Positions 34,428-44,087 of a stretch of 64,000 nucleotides of DNA are shown here, in pieces. The DNA is from Rheinheimera maricola (GTDB taxonomy: Bacteria; Pseudomonadota; Gammaproteobacteria; Enterobacterales; Alteromonadaceae). Position numbers and translations under genes: made by a program. The notes beneath the pieces were generated by a model, which saw only the letters and a list, made by a program, of their open reading frames with translations, was not told the origin of the DNA and made no database searches. The stretch lies in contig NZ_JAERPS020000007.1 in NCBI RefSeq assembly GCF_016918075.2, positions 1-64,000 on the forward strand, read 5' to 3'. The first letter of the stretch is position 1. Each line of letters starts with the position of its first letter.

Positions 34428-35350
34428 GGTAACTGCTCCGTATTACGTGCAATAGCGTCGGCCTGAAGATAGCGGCCGATTAACACATCTTTATGTTGCC
34501 AACGTTGATTCAGCCAGGCTTGAAAACGCTGGCGAAATTGTTCGTCATTAAAATAATCACCAATCACCTGTTGATCCACCGGCAATACTTCAACCTGCAC
34601 TACCACGCGTTTTAACCTACCCATTAACATGTCCAGCGCCGCATGGTCAGGGTTGTCCGGGTACAGCAGGGTAAAGTCTAAAATGGCGTTAAACTGCTCG
34701 CCCATACTGGCAAGCGTAAAAGCAATGCCGCCGGCTTTTGGTGGCAGTAAGTAGTTGAATGGACTGGTTTTGCCGAGTCTTTTTTGCTCGGTGCATCGGG
34801 TGCCTTCAACAAAATTGATAATGGTGGTGGGTACGGTTTTAAATTTCTGGCATGAGGCGCGGGTGGTCGTAATATCCTTACCCTTTAGTTCCGGTCTCTT
34901 CGCCAGTTGCGCGGCGCTGTAGCGTTTCATAAATGGCATATCCAGTGCCCAACAGGCCGTGCCTAAAAAAGGTAGCCATTTCAGTTGGTCTTTTAAAAAG
35001 AACTTCGGCTCAGGAATGCGACTATGCGCTACAGTACTGACGACCGGGATATCCAGCCAGCTTTTGTGGTTGGAGATCAGCAGATACCAGCGGGCTTCGT
35101 CCAGCTGCTGCGCACCGCTAATTTGCCAATCAACACGATTAAACAGATTAATCAGTGCAGTGTTGATGCGGGTCCAGCCGCGATAACAGCCTTTACCGGC
35201 GAAGCCTGTCAGACGGTGCACTGGCTTAAAAGGCAGTAGTAGTTTAATGATACCCAGCGGTGTTACCAGTAATCCCCACAGCGCTAAATTAAACGCGAAG
35301 GCACTGAAACTAAAAGGAAATAACAACCAGCCAGGTAAAAAACTTAACAT
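34421..35350 (-). CDS. Lysophospholipid acyltransferase, YihG-like (second of tandem pair)
   Basis: A 309-residue membrane-associated acyltransferase of the PlsC superfamily. The catalytic HX4D motif is NHKSWLDI, the FVEGTRC block is the substrate-binding EGTR motif, and KAGGIAFTL follows. A hydrophobic N-terminus anchors it. It shares its whole plan with the preceding gene, from which it probably arose by tandem duplication; their stop and start overlap as TAATG. It likely acylates lysophospholipids or a related lipid, as E. coli YihG does. Confidence 0.88.
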   Translation of the reverse strand: MLSFLPGWLLFPFSFSAFAFNLALWGLLVTPLGIIKLLLPFKPVHRLTGFAGKGCYRGWTRINTALINLFNRVDWQISGAQQLDEARWYLLISNHKSWLDIPVVSTVAHSRIPEPKFFLKDQLKWLPFLGTACWALDMPFMKRYSAAQLAKRPELKGKDITTTRASCQKFKTVPTTIINFVEGTRCTEQKRLGKTSPFNYLLPPKAGGIAFTLASMGEQFNAILDFTLLYPDNPDHAALDMLMGRLKRVVVQVEVLPVDQQVIGDYFNDEQFRQRFQAWLNQRWQHKDVLIGRYLQADAIARNTEQLPC

Positions 35351-36243
35351 TACTGCTTAACTCCGTGTTTCAGCGCAGACAGCTGCTGATCTTTTTGCTG
35401 CCACAATTGGTTTATCCATTGCTGGAAGCGCTCGCGATATTGCAAATCGTTGTAATCGCCGAGTAAATCTGGCGTGATGGGTAATACGCTGATCTGCACT
35501 TTTATATCACGAACCTTACCGGAGATGTAATCCCAGAATGTTGGGATGCCAGCCGGATAGTAAATAGTGATATCGAGAATTTTATGCAGTTGCTCACCCA
35601 TGGCACCCAGTACAAAGGCCGCGCCACCGGCTTTAGGTTTTAACAAGTTGTGATAGGGGGACTGCTGCTTATCGTGTTTCAGTGGCGTAAAGCGGGTGCC
35701 TTCAACAAAGTTCATGATAGCCGCCGGTTTAAAACGAAACTTAGCACAGGCTTTGCGTGTGGTTTCGATGTCTTTGCCTTGCAACTGCGGGTTGCGTTGC
35801 AAAAAGGCTTTGCTGTAGCGTTTCATAAAAGGAAAGTCCAGTGCCCACCAGCACAGGCCGATAACCGGGACATACAGCAGCTCTTTTTTAAGGAAGAATT
35901 TGATAAAGGGAATTTTGCGGTTAAACACCTTTTGCAGTACCAGAATATCGGCCCAGGATTGATGATTAGCCAATACCAGGTACCAGTCTTTGCGCGATAG
36001 CGTTTCCAGGCCTGACACCTGCCAGCTGATGCGGGTAAAAACACGGGTGGTAAAGTTGTTCACGCTGATCCAGGATACCGCGCAGGCATCCAATAAATAC
36101 GTCATCCAGCTTTGCCAACGCGCAAACGGTGGCAGCTTTAAAATGGCAAGCAGCATTACCGGCACAAACCAAAACAGTGTATTAACAATGTATAACAGCA
36201 AAGAAATTGCGCCGATAAGTGGGCGCGGTAAAAAATGTAACAT
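35350..36243 (-). CDS. Lysophospholipid acyltransferase, YihG-like (first of tandem pair)
   Basis: About 297 residues with the motifs NHQSWADI (HX4D), FFLKKELLYVPVIGLCWWALDFPFMKRYSK, NFVEGTRFT and KAGGAAFVLG. An N-terminal hydrophobic helix is present. ATG 36243 (MLHFLPRPL) with CAGG 8 bp upstream is preferred to a 15-residue extension to 36288. It heads a three-gene operon with the second acyltransferase and the MscS-like channel, coupling membrane lipid remodelling with osmotic protection. Confidence 0.88.
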   Translation of the reverse strand: MLHFLPRPLIGAISLLLYIVNTLFWFVPVMLLAILKLPPFARWQSWMTYLLDACAVSWISVNNFTTRVFTRISWQVSGLETLSRKDWYLVLANHQSWADILVLQKVFNRKIPFIKFFLKKELLYVPVIGLCWWALDFPFMKRYSKAFLQRNPQLQGKDIETTRKACAKFRFKPAAIMNFVEGTRFTPLKHDKQQSPYHNLLKPKAGGAAFVLGAMGEQLHKILDITIYYPAGIPTFWDYISGKVRDIKVQISVLPITPDLLGDYNDLQYRERFQQWINQLWQQKDQQLSALKHGVKQ

Positions 36244-36295
36244 AAACAGTACCTGGTATCTGTTGCCAGTGATGTTATAGCCCGGCAAAAATAAT

Positions 36296-36317
36296 AACAG
36301 CAGGCGAGCCTGCTGTT
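36296..36317. terminator. Terminator after speA
   Basis: AACAGCAGG / CCTGCTGTT forms a 9-bp stem with a 4-nt loop; on the minus strand it is followed by ATTATTTTT, so it ends the speA transcript before the acyltransferase operon. Confidence 0.8.
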
Positions 36318-36345
36318 AACACATCCGATCAGCTAGCAGTTTACC

Positions 36346-38232
36346 TTAATCTTCAAAATAGGTGTAACCATAAACACCAGCTTTCAGCTCATCCAGCATT
36401 TCATCCTTTTTACTGTCGGTCATGTCTAACTTGGCCAGTTGACGCGTGTAAGACGCTATCAGCTTATTGGCATCAAATTGCACATAGCGCAGTACATCGG
36501 CGACAGTATCACCTTTGATAATATTGGTTAGTTTGTAGCTACCATCATCGGTTAATTCAACATGCACCGAGTCGGTATCGCCAAACAGGTTGTGCAGGTC
36601 GCCCAAAATTTCCTGATAGGCACCTACCATAAACATCCCCAGCAGGTACTGTTCGTCTTCTTTATACAGCGGCAGTGGTAAGCTCGACTCGATACCATTG
36701 CCATCGGCATAGCTTTTTAACTGGCCGTCAGAATCACAGGTAATGTCCTGAATAATGGCACGATGGTTTAGTGGCTCATTCATCCGCTCCAGTGGCATCA
36801 CCGGAAACAACTGGTCAATACCCCAAGCATCGGGCATTGACTGAAACAAGGAAAAGTTAACGAATAACTTGTCAGCCAGCTTCTCGTTCAATTCGTCATG
36901 AATGGAACGGTGTGAGCGCGCTGTCATGTCCAGATTGGCTTTTACCCGGTTAATAGTGGCAAAGTAAATTTGCTCCAGTAATGACCAGTCTTTTAGTGTC
37001 AACAAACCATGTACGTACTGGGCATGGGCGTCAGTAAAATAATGCACGGCATCGTGATAGGCTTCTATGGCAGTGCGTGGTGTTACGTTTTGGTACGCTT
37101 CCCACAAGCCAAGAATGACCGTTGGTGAGTCTTCACTTGGCTCTGGTAGATTAACTAAGCCCGGAGCGCGCTCGATATCAATCGCATCGGTTACCAAAAC
37201 CGCATGGTGCGCCGTCATAGCGCGGCCAGACTCGGTAATAATGTTCGGGTGTGGTAAGTCGTACTCATCACACACTTCTTTTAAACCATTAACCACATTA
37301 CGCGCATATTCGTACATGGTGTAGTTCATCGAACAGGCCGAGCGTGACTTAGACCCCTCGTAATCCACACCCAAACCGCCGCCGACATCGACAGTTGTAA
37401 TAGGCACACCTAAAGTGCGTAGCTCAGCATAGTGGCGCGCACATTCGCGAATTGCGTTATGAATATCGCGGATATTGGCAATTTGCGAGCCGATATGGAA
37501 ATGGACCAGCTGTAATAACTCCAGTTTGCCGGCCTCGCGCAGAACATCAATAGCTTGTAATACCTGAGTCGCGGTTAGGCCAAACTTACCTTTCTCGCCG
37601 CCGGTGTTTTGCCATTTACCTTTACCGACCGAGTTTAAGCGAATGCGGATACCGATGCGTGGCGCAGCGGCTAAATTGTCAATCTCGCGCAGCAGGGTTT
37701 TCAGTTCAGACAGTTTCTCTACTACCACATACACGGTATGGCCCATCATCTGGCCAATAGTCGCCAATCGCAAAAATTCGCTGTCTTTATAACCGTTACA
37801 GACAATTTGCAGTGGCTGATCGGTAACACCCAAAATCGCCATCAGCTCCGGCTTACTGCCGGCTTCCAGGCCTACTTTGCCGCTGTCGTGGCTTATAAGC
37901 CGTTTCACTACCGAGAATTGCTGGTTTACCTTAATAGGGTAAACCGCAGTGTACTTGCCCTGATAATCTTTTTCTGCCTTGGCGCGCTGGAACGACTTTA
38001 TCAGCGTGTCAACGCGATGCTGCAAAATATCAGTAAAGCGCACCAGCACCGGCAGGGTTAAGCCTTCCTCTTTAAAACGTGCAGTAAGCTCAGGAAAACT
38101 GATGCCTTGTTTACTATGGTCCTGGTCCGGATAGGCAACCAGATCGCCGTCAGTATTAACATCAAAATATCCTTCACTCCATACCGCTACGTTGTAAATA
38201 GAGCGTGCTTTTTCAGTACCCCAGTCGGCCAT
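36346..38232 (-). CDS. speA: Biosynthetic arginine decarboxylase
   Basis: PLP-dependent fold-III enzyme converting arginine to agmatine for putrescine and spermidine synthesis. The 628 residues include the PLP lysine in TAVYPIKVNQQ, glycine-rich HIGSQIANIRD and VDVGGGLGVDYEGS (phosphate binding), the helical insert of SpeA, and the C-terminal barrel with ITCDSDGQLKSYA (the CDSDG motif). ATG 38232 (MADWGTEKAR) with AAGGAACGACA upstream is preferred over an N-terminal extension. It is divergent from speE, forming a polyamine locus. No agmatinase gene is in the window. Confidence 0.96.
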   Translation of the reverse strand: MADWGTEKARSIYNVAVWSEGYFDVNTDGDLVAYPDQDHSKQGISFPELTARFKEEGLTLPVLVRFTDILQHRVDTLIKSFQRAKAEKDYQGKYTAVYPIKVNQQFSVVKRLISHDSGKVGLEAGSKPELMAILGVTDQPLQIVCNGYKDSEFLRLATIGQMMGHTVYVVVEKLSELKTLLREIDNLAAAPRIGIRIRLNSVGKGKWQNTGGEKGKFGLTATQVLQAIDVLREAGKLELLQLVHFHIGSQIANIRDIHNAIRECARHYAELRTLGVPITTVDVGGGLGVDYEGSKSRSACSMNYTMYEYARNVVNGLKEVCDEYDLPHPNIITESGRAMTAHHAVLVTDAIDIERAPGLVNLPEPSEDSPTVILGLWEAYQNVTPRTAIEAYHDAVHYFTDAHAQYVHGLLTLKDWSLLEQIYFATINRVKANLDMTARSHRSIHDELNEKLADKLFVNFSLFQSMPDAWGIDQLFPVMPLERMNEPLNHRAIIQDITCDSDGQLKSYADGNGIESSLPLPLYKEDEQYLLGMFMVGAYQEILGDLHNLFGDTDSVHVELTDDGSYKLTNIIKGDTVADVLRYVQFDANKLIASYTRQLAKLDMTDSKKDEMLDELKAGVYGYTYFED

Positions 38233-38367
38233 TGTCGTTCCTTTAAAATTAAGTTGTGCATAGTTTAAAGCCAATGCCGTAAAGCTGCAGCAAAAAACGT
38301 CGAAATATTTGTCCTTGGCGGCACAAGAAGGCAAAATATGCGGCTAATTTGTTTTGAGGGTAATACT

Positions 38368-39222
38368 ATGTCTGGCGACAACACTTGGTTCACTGAAATT
38401 TTTGCTCCCAGCGGCAGTGCCTTTGGTTTGGCCATCACTAAAAAACTGGATGAAGTGCAATCGCCATTTCAGAAGATAGAAATGTTTGAAACCACTCACT
38501 TCGGTAATCTTATGGTTATTGACGGCGTTATTATGCTCAGTAGTCGTGACAATTTTCTATACCATGAAATGCTTAGCCATCCGGTGCTGTTTACCCACGG
38601 CAACCCCAAAAATGTGGTAATTATCGGCGGCGGTGACTGTGGCACTCTGCGTGAGGTGCTAAAACACCCAGGTGTAGAGAGCGTAACGCAAATTGATATT
38701 GATGAGCAGGTTACGCGCATGGCTGAGAAGTACTTCCCGGAGCTGTGCGCCGCTAACAATGACCCGCGCGCTACATTGAAATTTGACGACGGCATTAAGT
38801 TTATGCGTGAGGCCGCGCCGGAATCTGTAGACGTGATCATTGTTGATTCTACCGACCCTATTGGCCCAGGCGAGGGCTTATTTAACCGCGCGTTTTATGA
38901 CAGTTGCCGCAAGGCACTGCGACATGGCGGTATTTTGGTGCAACAAAGTGAGTCACCACTTATACATATGCCTCTATTGAAAGAAATGCGCGGCGCCATG
39001 CTGGATGTGGGCTTTGACGCTCTGCAAACGCTGCTTTTTCCGCAAATGGTGTACCCGTCCGGTTGGTGGACTTGCACTCTGGCACGCAAAGGCGCCGCGT
39101 TTAACGGTTTTAGGGAAGCGGATGCCGCCGGCGCGTCATTCAGTACAGAGTATTACAATGTCGATGTGCATAAAGCGGCATCAGCCTGGCCAAATTTCAT
39201 GAAGAAAGCGTTGTTAGCCTGA
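38368..39222 (+). CDS. speE: Polyamine aminopropyltransferase (spermidine synthase)
   Basis: Transfers an aminopropyl group from decarboxylated SAM to putrescine. The 284 residues show ETTHFGNLMVIDGVIMLSSRDNFLYHEMLSHPVLFTHGNPKNVVIIGGGDCGTLREVLKHP and the catalytic segment VIIVDSTDPIGPGEGLF. ATG 38368 has GAGGG 7 bp upstream. The divergent speA gene shares its upstream region. Together they supply part of the arginine-to-spermidine route; speD is not seen here. Confidence 0.96.
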   Translation: MSGDNTWFTEIFAPSGSAFGLAITKKLDEVQSPFQKIEMFETTHFGNLMVIDGVIMLSSRDNFLYHEMLSHPVLFTHGNPKNVVIIGGGDCGTLREVLKHPGVESVTQIDIDEQVTRMAEKYFPELCAANNDPRATLKFDDGIKFMREAAPESVDVIIVDSTDPIGPGEGLFNRAFYDSCRKALRHGGILVQQSESPLIHMPLLKEMRGAMLDVGFDALQTLLFPQMVYPSGWWTCTLARKGAAFNGFREADAAGASFSTEYYNVDVHKAASAWPNFMKKALLA

Positions 39223-39347
39223 TGTAACTATTGCCGGCAACAGCCTTAAGCTGATATCTTGTACAGACGCTGAAATAAATATCAGAGTTGTCTTGCCAAA
39301 TTGGCAAGCTTTCTGTACATTTATTGTTCATATGCAGGAGCGAAAGA

Positions 39348-39794
39348 ATGAAATATGCGTTGTTATTGTGCTTAGTGGCGTTTTCCAGCCAGGCTACAGT
39401 GTATAAATGCGAGCAAAACGGGGTGGTGGAGTTTAGCCAGTTTCCGTGTGCAAACAATGCAGAAACCATGGACATGCGACCAATTGGTACCGCAATGCTC
39501 GGCAGCAAAGGTGAGTATAAACAACAGGTCGATGCGTTAAAGCGCAAAGGTCGTTTTGTTGAGTTTCAGATAAGTAAGCTGGAACAGGAAAAACAGCAGC
39601 AAATTGATGAGCTGAAGTCTGAGCTATACAAATTACGGCGTAGCTACCCTAAAGCAGAAGAGTTGGTGACATTGCAGCAAAAGATTGATCGTACCGCACA
39701 GTTGTTCGACGAAAAAATTGCAACCGAGCGCTCCACACTGGCAAGCTTGCAACTGAAAACAGGCAATCTTGAGCGTCAGTACGCGCAAAACTAA
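39348..39794 (+). CDS. DUF4124-domain exported protein with coiled coil
   Basis: A 148-residue exported protein. After a short signal peptide (ALLLCLVAFSSQA) comes TVYKCEQNGVVEFSQFPC, the two-cysteine DUF4124 motif. The C-terminal part is a charged coiled coil (FVEFQISKLEQEKQQQIDELKSELYKLRRSYPKAEELVTLQQ). ATG 39348 follows CAGGAGCGAAAGA. A strong terminator follows. It has the same N-terminal domain as the gene at 43508. Function unknown. Confidence 0.85.
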   Translation: MKYALLLCLVAFSSQATVYKCEQNGVVEFSQFPCANNAETMDMRPIGTAMLGSKGEYKQQVDALKRKGRFVEFQISKLEQEKQQQIDELKSELYKLRRSYPKAEELVTLQQKIDRTAQLFDEKIATERSTLASLQLKTGNLERQYAQN

Positions 39795-39818
39795 CTACTG
39801 GTAATTTTCGAATAAAAC

Positions 39819-39846
39819 AAGCCCCGCAGATGCGGGGCTTTTTGTT
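39819..39846 (+). terminator. Terminator after DUF4124 gene
   Basis: AAGCCCCGCA / TGCGGGGCTT, a 10-bp stem with a 2-nt apparent loop (GA), followed by TTTGTTTT. Confidence 0.88.
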
Positions 39847-39985
39847 TTCTGCTGCTTGTTACGTTCGTTAACAATTTATCATGAATATAACATACGTCGG
39901 CGGGTGTTAAATTTTAGGTTTTATGTTAAACCTTTTGTCGCTGCGCAAGCAGTTGATGATAAAACAAATAACAAAAAGGATGCAT

Positions 39986-42565
39986 ATGAAAAATTCATTT
40001 AAGTACTCTCTTTGTGCACTGGCAGTCGGGTCCTTGGGATATAGTAATGTTAGCGTCGCTCAGCAGAGTGAAGACCAAGCTGCGACGGTAGAGCGAATCG
40101 AGGTTACCGGATCACGTATTAAACGCAATGATCTGGAAGGTGCGGCGCCCATCGATATTATTAACCGGGACGATATTGCTAAGTCAGGTTTTTCAAATCT
40201 GCAGCAATTGCTGGAACGCAGCCCGGTAGCGGGTACCGGTACCTTTTCTACTCGTGGTAATAACCAGGACTCTACAGCTAACGGCGGTGCAGCTATTAGT
40301 TTGCGGGGCTTTGGTTCAGATGCAACTCTGGTATTAATTAACGGCCGCCGTGTTGCCGTAAGTGCGTTTGCTGAAAATATTGCTAACTCATTTGTTGATA
40401 TCAACTCCATTCCGGTGGCAGCGATTGAACGAATTGAAATTCTGAAAGACGGCGCCTCTGCGGTATATGGTTCGGATGCCGTTGCAGGTGTGGTCAATAT
40501 CATTCTGCGTAAAGATTTTGATGGTGCTGAGCTCAGTGTCAGTCACGGTGGCACTACAGGCCCCTCGTACGACGAAACTTCAGCTAGTCTGGTCTGGGGC
40601 ACGGAGAGTGACGATGCCAATGCTACGCTGATACTGGATTACTTTAAAAATACGGTGATTACCGGCGCGGAGATGGGACGTTTTGGTACGGCGAACCAGT
40701 CCCCTTATGGTGGTCAGGATTTACGGTCGTCACGCGGCTTTCCGGGTAACTTCATTGTCAATGGTGAAACCCGCATCGACCCGGGCTGTCCTGCCGGCAG
40801 CGCTTTTGGCCAAAACTGTGTGTTTGACTATGGTCCTTTCGGTATGGTTATACCGGCGGCCGAGCGGGTTGGTGCCATTTTCCAAGCTAGCCAGCAGTTC
40901 TCAGATAGCGTGCAAGGTTATGTCGAATTATCTGTACAACACAACCGTTCTCAAGCATCAGGTGCGGCGACTCCGTTGGACGGTGATGCTGGCCTAACCG
41001 TGCCGGGCGCGCATCCAAATAATCCATTTGGTGTCGATATTGCTATCAATCGCTTTCGCACTGTGGATGCAGGTGCACGGGTATGGGACATTGAATCCGA
41101 CTCGCTGCGCATGGTGGCGGGGCTTCGCGGCCAAATTGACCGTTGGGATTGGGATGTGTCTGCACAGAAAGGCCGCAGTGAGTCAATGCAAACCGGCAGC
41201 AAACAGCAAGGCTGGGTGCGAACAGACTTTCTGCAGCAACAAATTAATTTGGGGAATTATAACCCCTTTGGTGGCGCGTATAACTCGCCTGAAGTGATTG
41301 ACGCTATTACCACTTCATTGGTTCGTCGCGGCGAATCTCATATCACCGCATATGATGCCAGCATTAGTGGTGAAGCTTTTGCATTGGGTGATCAGATGGT
41401 GTCACTGGCAGCTGGTGTCGAATATCGCGAAGAAGATGCTTTTGACCAGCCAGATGACCAATTTCAGCGTGGCCTGATATTTGGTACTGAATCAGTGTCG
41501 GCTCAGGCGCAGCGTGATCAGTATGCTGGTTATGTAGAGCTGCTTATTCCGCTTTCAGATGTGCTGGAGTTTACTGTTGCGGGCCGTTATGACCATTACA
41601 GTGATTTTGGCTCAACAACCAATCCGCAGTTAACCATGCAGTGGCGTCCGTTGGACAATTTCACGTTGCGGGCGTCTTTTGGACAAGGCTTCCGCGCGCC
41701 ATCGCTGGCGCAAATTGGCTTGGGCCCATCACAAGAGTCAGTATTCTTTACCGACACGTTCCGTTGCCCCACGCCTGATGCCGGCAATCCAGCTTGTGCA
41801 GCAACAGACTACACTATTGTGTTTGTTGGTAGCGAAGGTCTGCAACCAGAGGAATCTGAAACCTTTAATCTGGGTGCGGTGTGGCAAGTTAATGATGAGT
41901 TTGATATTACCGCTGATATCTGGAGTATCACTCAGGACAACAAAATAGATAAAAACGATTATCAAAACGTTTATAACGCTGAGTGTAACAACCAGAACAG
42001 TACCCGCTGCGTTCGTTTAGCACCATTGCCCGGCCAGGCTTTGGGTGAGCTGTCGCGTTTATTCAACAGCTATGTCAATGTTAGCTCGCAAGAGGCTACA
42101 GGTTTAGATTTGTCGACTTCTTACCGTTTAACATTGCGGGATATGGGGTTAGTCAGGTTTAGCCTGGATTGGTCTTACATAAATAAGTTTGAGAAAAACG
42201 GTATTGACTATGCGGGTGAGTACAACTACCCACAACATCGTTGGTTGGCATCAGCTGACTGGAGCCATGGCGATTGGGGTGTTGTAACCAGCCTGAGCTA
42301 CATTGGTGAGTTTGAAGATTATGCCGCGCCAAGTGATGTTGAATCGACAAAAACGCGTACGGTCAGCGCACAAATGTTGCTGGATGTTCAAGCGCGATAC
42401 AATATCAATGATAAAACTCAGTTGGTACTTGGCATGAACAATGCGCTGGATGAAGATCCGCCATTCGTAATTGGTGACGGTGATGCCGATTTGTATGGTT
42501 ATGCGTCGAAAGTGCACAACCCACGTGGGCAGTATATTTATGGTAAAGTTAGCTATCGCTTTTAA
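39986..42565 (+). CDS. TonB-dependent outer-membrane receptor
   Basis: An outer-membrane TonB-gated receptor of about 859 residues. The signal peptide ends at VSVAQQ. The plug domain has ERIEVTGSRIKRNDLEGAAPIDIINRDDIAKSGFSNLQQLLERSP...SLRGFGSDATLVLINGRRV and IERIEILKDGASAVYGSDAVAGVVNIIL; the C-terminus ends in an aromatic residue (GKVSYRF) as needed for BAM. ATG 39986 (MKNSFKYS) has AAGG 6 bp upstream. The GSRIKR plug form is typical of Alteromonadales receptors for peptides or oligosaccharides; substrate unknown, and no adjacent catabolic genes suggest one. Confidence 0.92.
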   Translation: MKNSFKYSLCALAVGSLGYSNVSVAQQSEDQAATVERIEVTGSRIKRNDLEGAAPIDIINRDDIAKSGFSNLQQLLERSPVAGTGTFSTRGNNQDSTANGGAAISLRGFGSDATLVLINGRRVAVSAFAENIANSFVDINSIPVAAIERIEILKDGASAVYGSDAVAGVVNIILRKDFDGAELSVSHGGTTGPSYDETSASLVWGTESDDANATLILDYFKNTVITGAEMGRFGTANQSPYGGQDLRSSRGFPGNFIVNGETRIDPGCPAGSAFGQNCVFDYGPFGMVIPAAERVGAIFQASQQFSDSVQGYVELSVQHNRSQASGAATPLDGDAGLTVPGAHPNNPFGVDIAINRFRTVDAGARVWDIESDSLRMVAGLRGQIDRWDWDVSAQKGRSESMQTGSKQQGWVRTDFLQQQINLGNYNPFGGAYNSPEVIDAITTSLVRRGESHITAYDASISGEAFALGDQMVSLAAGVEYREEDAFDQPDDQFQRGLIFGTESVSAQAQRDQYAGYVELLIPLSDVLEFTVAGRYDHYSDFGSTTNPQLTMQWRPLDNFTLRASFGQGFRAPSLAQIGLGPSQESVFFTDTFRCPTPDAGNPACAATDYTIVFVGSEGLQPEESETFNLGAVWQVNDEFDITADIWSITQDNKIDKNDYQNVYNAECNNQNSTRCVRLAPLPGQALGELSRLFNSYVNVSSQEATGLDLSTSYRLTLRDMGLVRFSLDWSYINKFEKNGIDYAGEYNYPQHRWLASADWSHGDWGVVTSLSYIGEFEDYAAPSDVESTKTRTVSAQMLLDVQARYNINDKTQLVLGMNNALDEDPPFVIGDGDADLYGYASKVHNPRGQYIYGKVSYRF

Positions 42566-42597
42566 TAGTGTTTAGCATACAAGGTTAAACCTAAAGT

Positions 42598-42630
42598 AAT
42601 GCCGGTCAGTTTAACTGACCGGCATTTTTT
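42598..42630 (+). terminator. Terminator after TonB receptor
   Basis: AATGCCGGTCAG / CTGACCGGCATT, a perfect 12-bp stem with a 5-nt loop followed by TTTT. The converging OmpA lipoprotein gene ends 38 bp further, so it may serve both sides. Confidence 0.9.
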
Positions 42631-42667
42631 AATTGCAGGATTTATCGGCTAATAAATGAATAACTAC

Positions 42668-43306
42668 TTATTCAACAATGGGTTCGATATGAATTTCTAC
42701 TCGACGGTTTAGCGTGCGGTTGGCATCTGAGGTATTAGGCACTATCGGATAATTTGGGCCGTAGCCTTGGGTTTCTACCCGGATAGCCTGCACATTCTGT
42801 GCAATAAGATATTGTTTTACACTTTCAGCTCGCGCCTGCGACAGGTTCATATTGTATTGATAAGGCCCGGTATCGTCGGTATGGCCTGCTATTACCAACA
42901 TGGTTTTTTCATAATCACGCAATACTTTGGCAATATCATTAAATACCGGAAACAGGTTAGAACGAATATCAGAGCGGTTCACATCAAAAGTTAATTGCGC
43001 CGGAATATCTAACCGCAGCTTGTCACCCTCACGAATCACTTTCACACCGCTGCCGCTAAGCTCTTCGTTAAGTGCTTTTTCTTGTTTATCCATATAACTA
43101 CCAACAGCGGCACCCGCCAAAGCACCGACAGCGGCACCAATAACCAAGCGCTTGTCTTTGTGGTTGCCGGTGGCTTTACCCGCTACAGCACCTACCACAG
43201 CACCAATAGCCGCGCCTTTTTGTGTGTTAGAAAACTCGTTGGAAGCACAACCTGCAACAACCACACTGGCCGATAAGAGAGAGATTAATAAAGTAGAACG
43301 ACGCAT
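42668..43306 (-). CDS. Glycine-zipper OmpA-domain lipoprotein (YiaD-like)
   Basis: A 212-residue lipoprotein. The lipobox is VVAGCAS. A glycine-zipper segment (GAAIGAVVGAVAGKATGNHKDKRLVIGAAVGALAGAAVGSYMD) is followed by an OmpA peptidoglycan-binding domain (about 95-212; LTFDVNRSDIRSNL, IAGHTDDTGPYQYNMNLSQARAESVKQYL, NRRVEIHIEP). This is the YiaD-type arrangement, linking outer membrane and peptidoglycan. ATG 43306 has GGAG 7 bp upstream and is preferred to 43327. Confidence 0.92.
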   Translation of the reverse strand: MRRSTLLISLLSASVVVAGCASNEFSNTQKGAAIGAVVGAVAGKATGNHKDKRLVIGAAVGALAGAAVGSYMDKQEKALNEELSGSGVKVIREGDKLRLDIPAQLTFDVNRSDIRSNLFPVFNDIAKVLRDYEKTMLVIAGHTDDTGPYQYNMNLSQARAESVKQYLIAQNVQAIRVETQGYGPNYPIVPNTSDANRTLNRRVEIHIEPIVE

Positions 43307-43507
43307 AATAGACTCCGGTTTACGCAATGATGTTCAGCATAGTATGACCAGCTGAATTCGTGCTGAACTATAGCGGTAACGCCTGTGTTAGGTTGTTGCT
43401 ATTTTGTATATTTTGCTATGTATGATTCACTTTTGCTGGTTTTTTAAGTATTGTATCGGAGTTTTGTCTGCAATCCGTTTGACGGTGATGGGCTAAGGAA
43501 TTAAATA

Positions 43508-44026
43508 ATGATAAAAATGATGCGCTTATTTGTTTTACTCGCCGCAGTGCTGCTGACTCCGCAGGTGTTCGCCGACGTATATAAATGTACTGACAGCGAT
43601 GGTGAAGTGGTGTTTCAAGGTGAACCTTGCCGTAGTGGCGAAGAAGTGAAAATGGATATTCGTTTTGCTAAACAACAAACCAACGATGTCGGGCAGCTGA
43701 TTTCTGGCAGTTGGTGTGAAATTGGCACATCAGGAGTGTCTGAAGGCACAATCATGCAAGATAGTGCAATGCGTAAAACCTGGATTTTCAGTGAGCGGCA
43801 GATGGTGCAGCACATCAGCCAGGGACAACGTAAAGATACCTTCAAGTATGCCATTCGTCAGGCGCCAGGTTCTTTTGTTATCGATCATCCTGCTTTTGGT
43901 AGCGGCCAGGTAAGTTGGCAGGTGAAAAAATTGACTGACGAGCAACTGGTTATAGCCGCCTATGGTGGTTTTACGCATTTGTCGCCAGGTGATTGCGAGT
44001 TGAAGACGGCAAGCTCTGAAAATTAA
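43508..44026 (+). CDS. DUF4124-domain exported protein
   Basis: A 172-residue exported protein with a signal peptide ending PQVFAD and a DUF4124-like motif (VYKCTDSDGEVVFQGEPC). The C-terminal 110 residues form a beta-rich domain (GSWCEIGTSGVSEGTIMQDSAMRKTWIFSERQMVQHISQGQRKDTFKYAI...) that is not in the other DUF4124 protein of the window and is not recognised. ATG 43508 follows AAGGA. proB begins 61 bp after its stop. Confidence 0.8.
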   Translation: MIKMMRLFVLLAAVLLTPQVFADVYKCTDSDGEVVFQGEPCRSGEEVKMDIRFAKQQTNDVGQLISGSWCEIGTSGVSEGTIMQDSAMRKTWIFSERQMVQHISQGQRKDTFKYAIRQAPGSFVIDHPAFGSGQVSWQVKKLTDEQLVIAAYGGFTHLSPGDCELKTASSEN

Positions 44027-44087
44027 ATAGACATATAGACGCCCAAACCTTAAGCTGCTGCTTGTAACGCAGTATAAAGGTGTGTCT

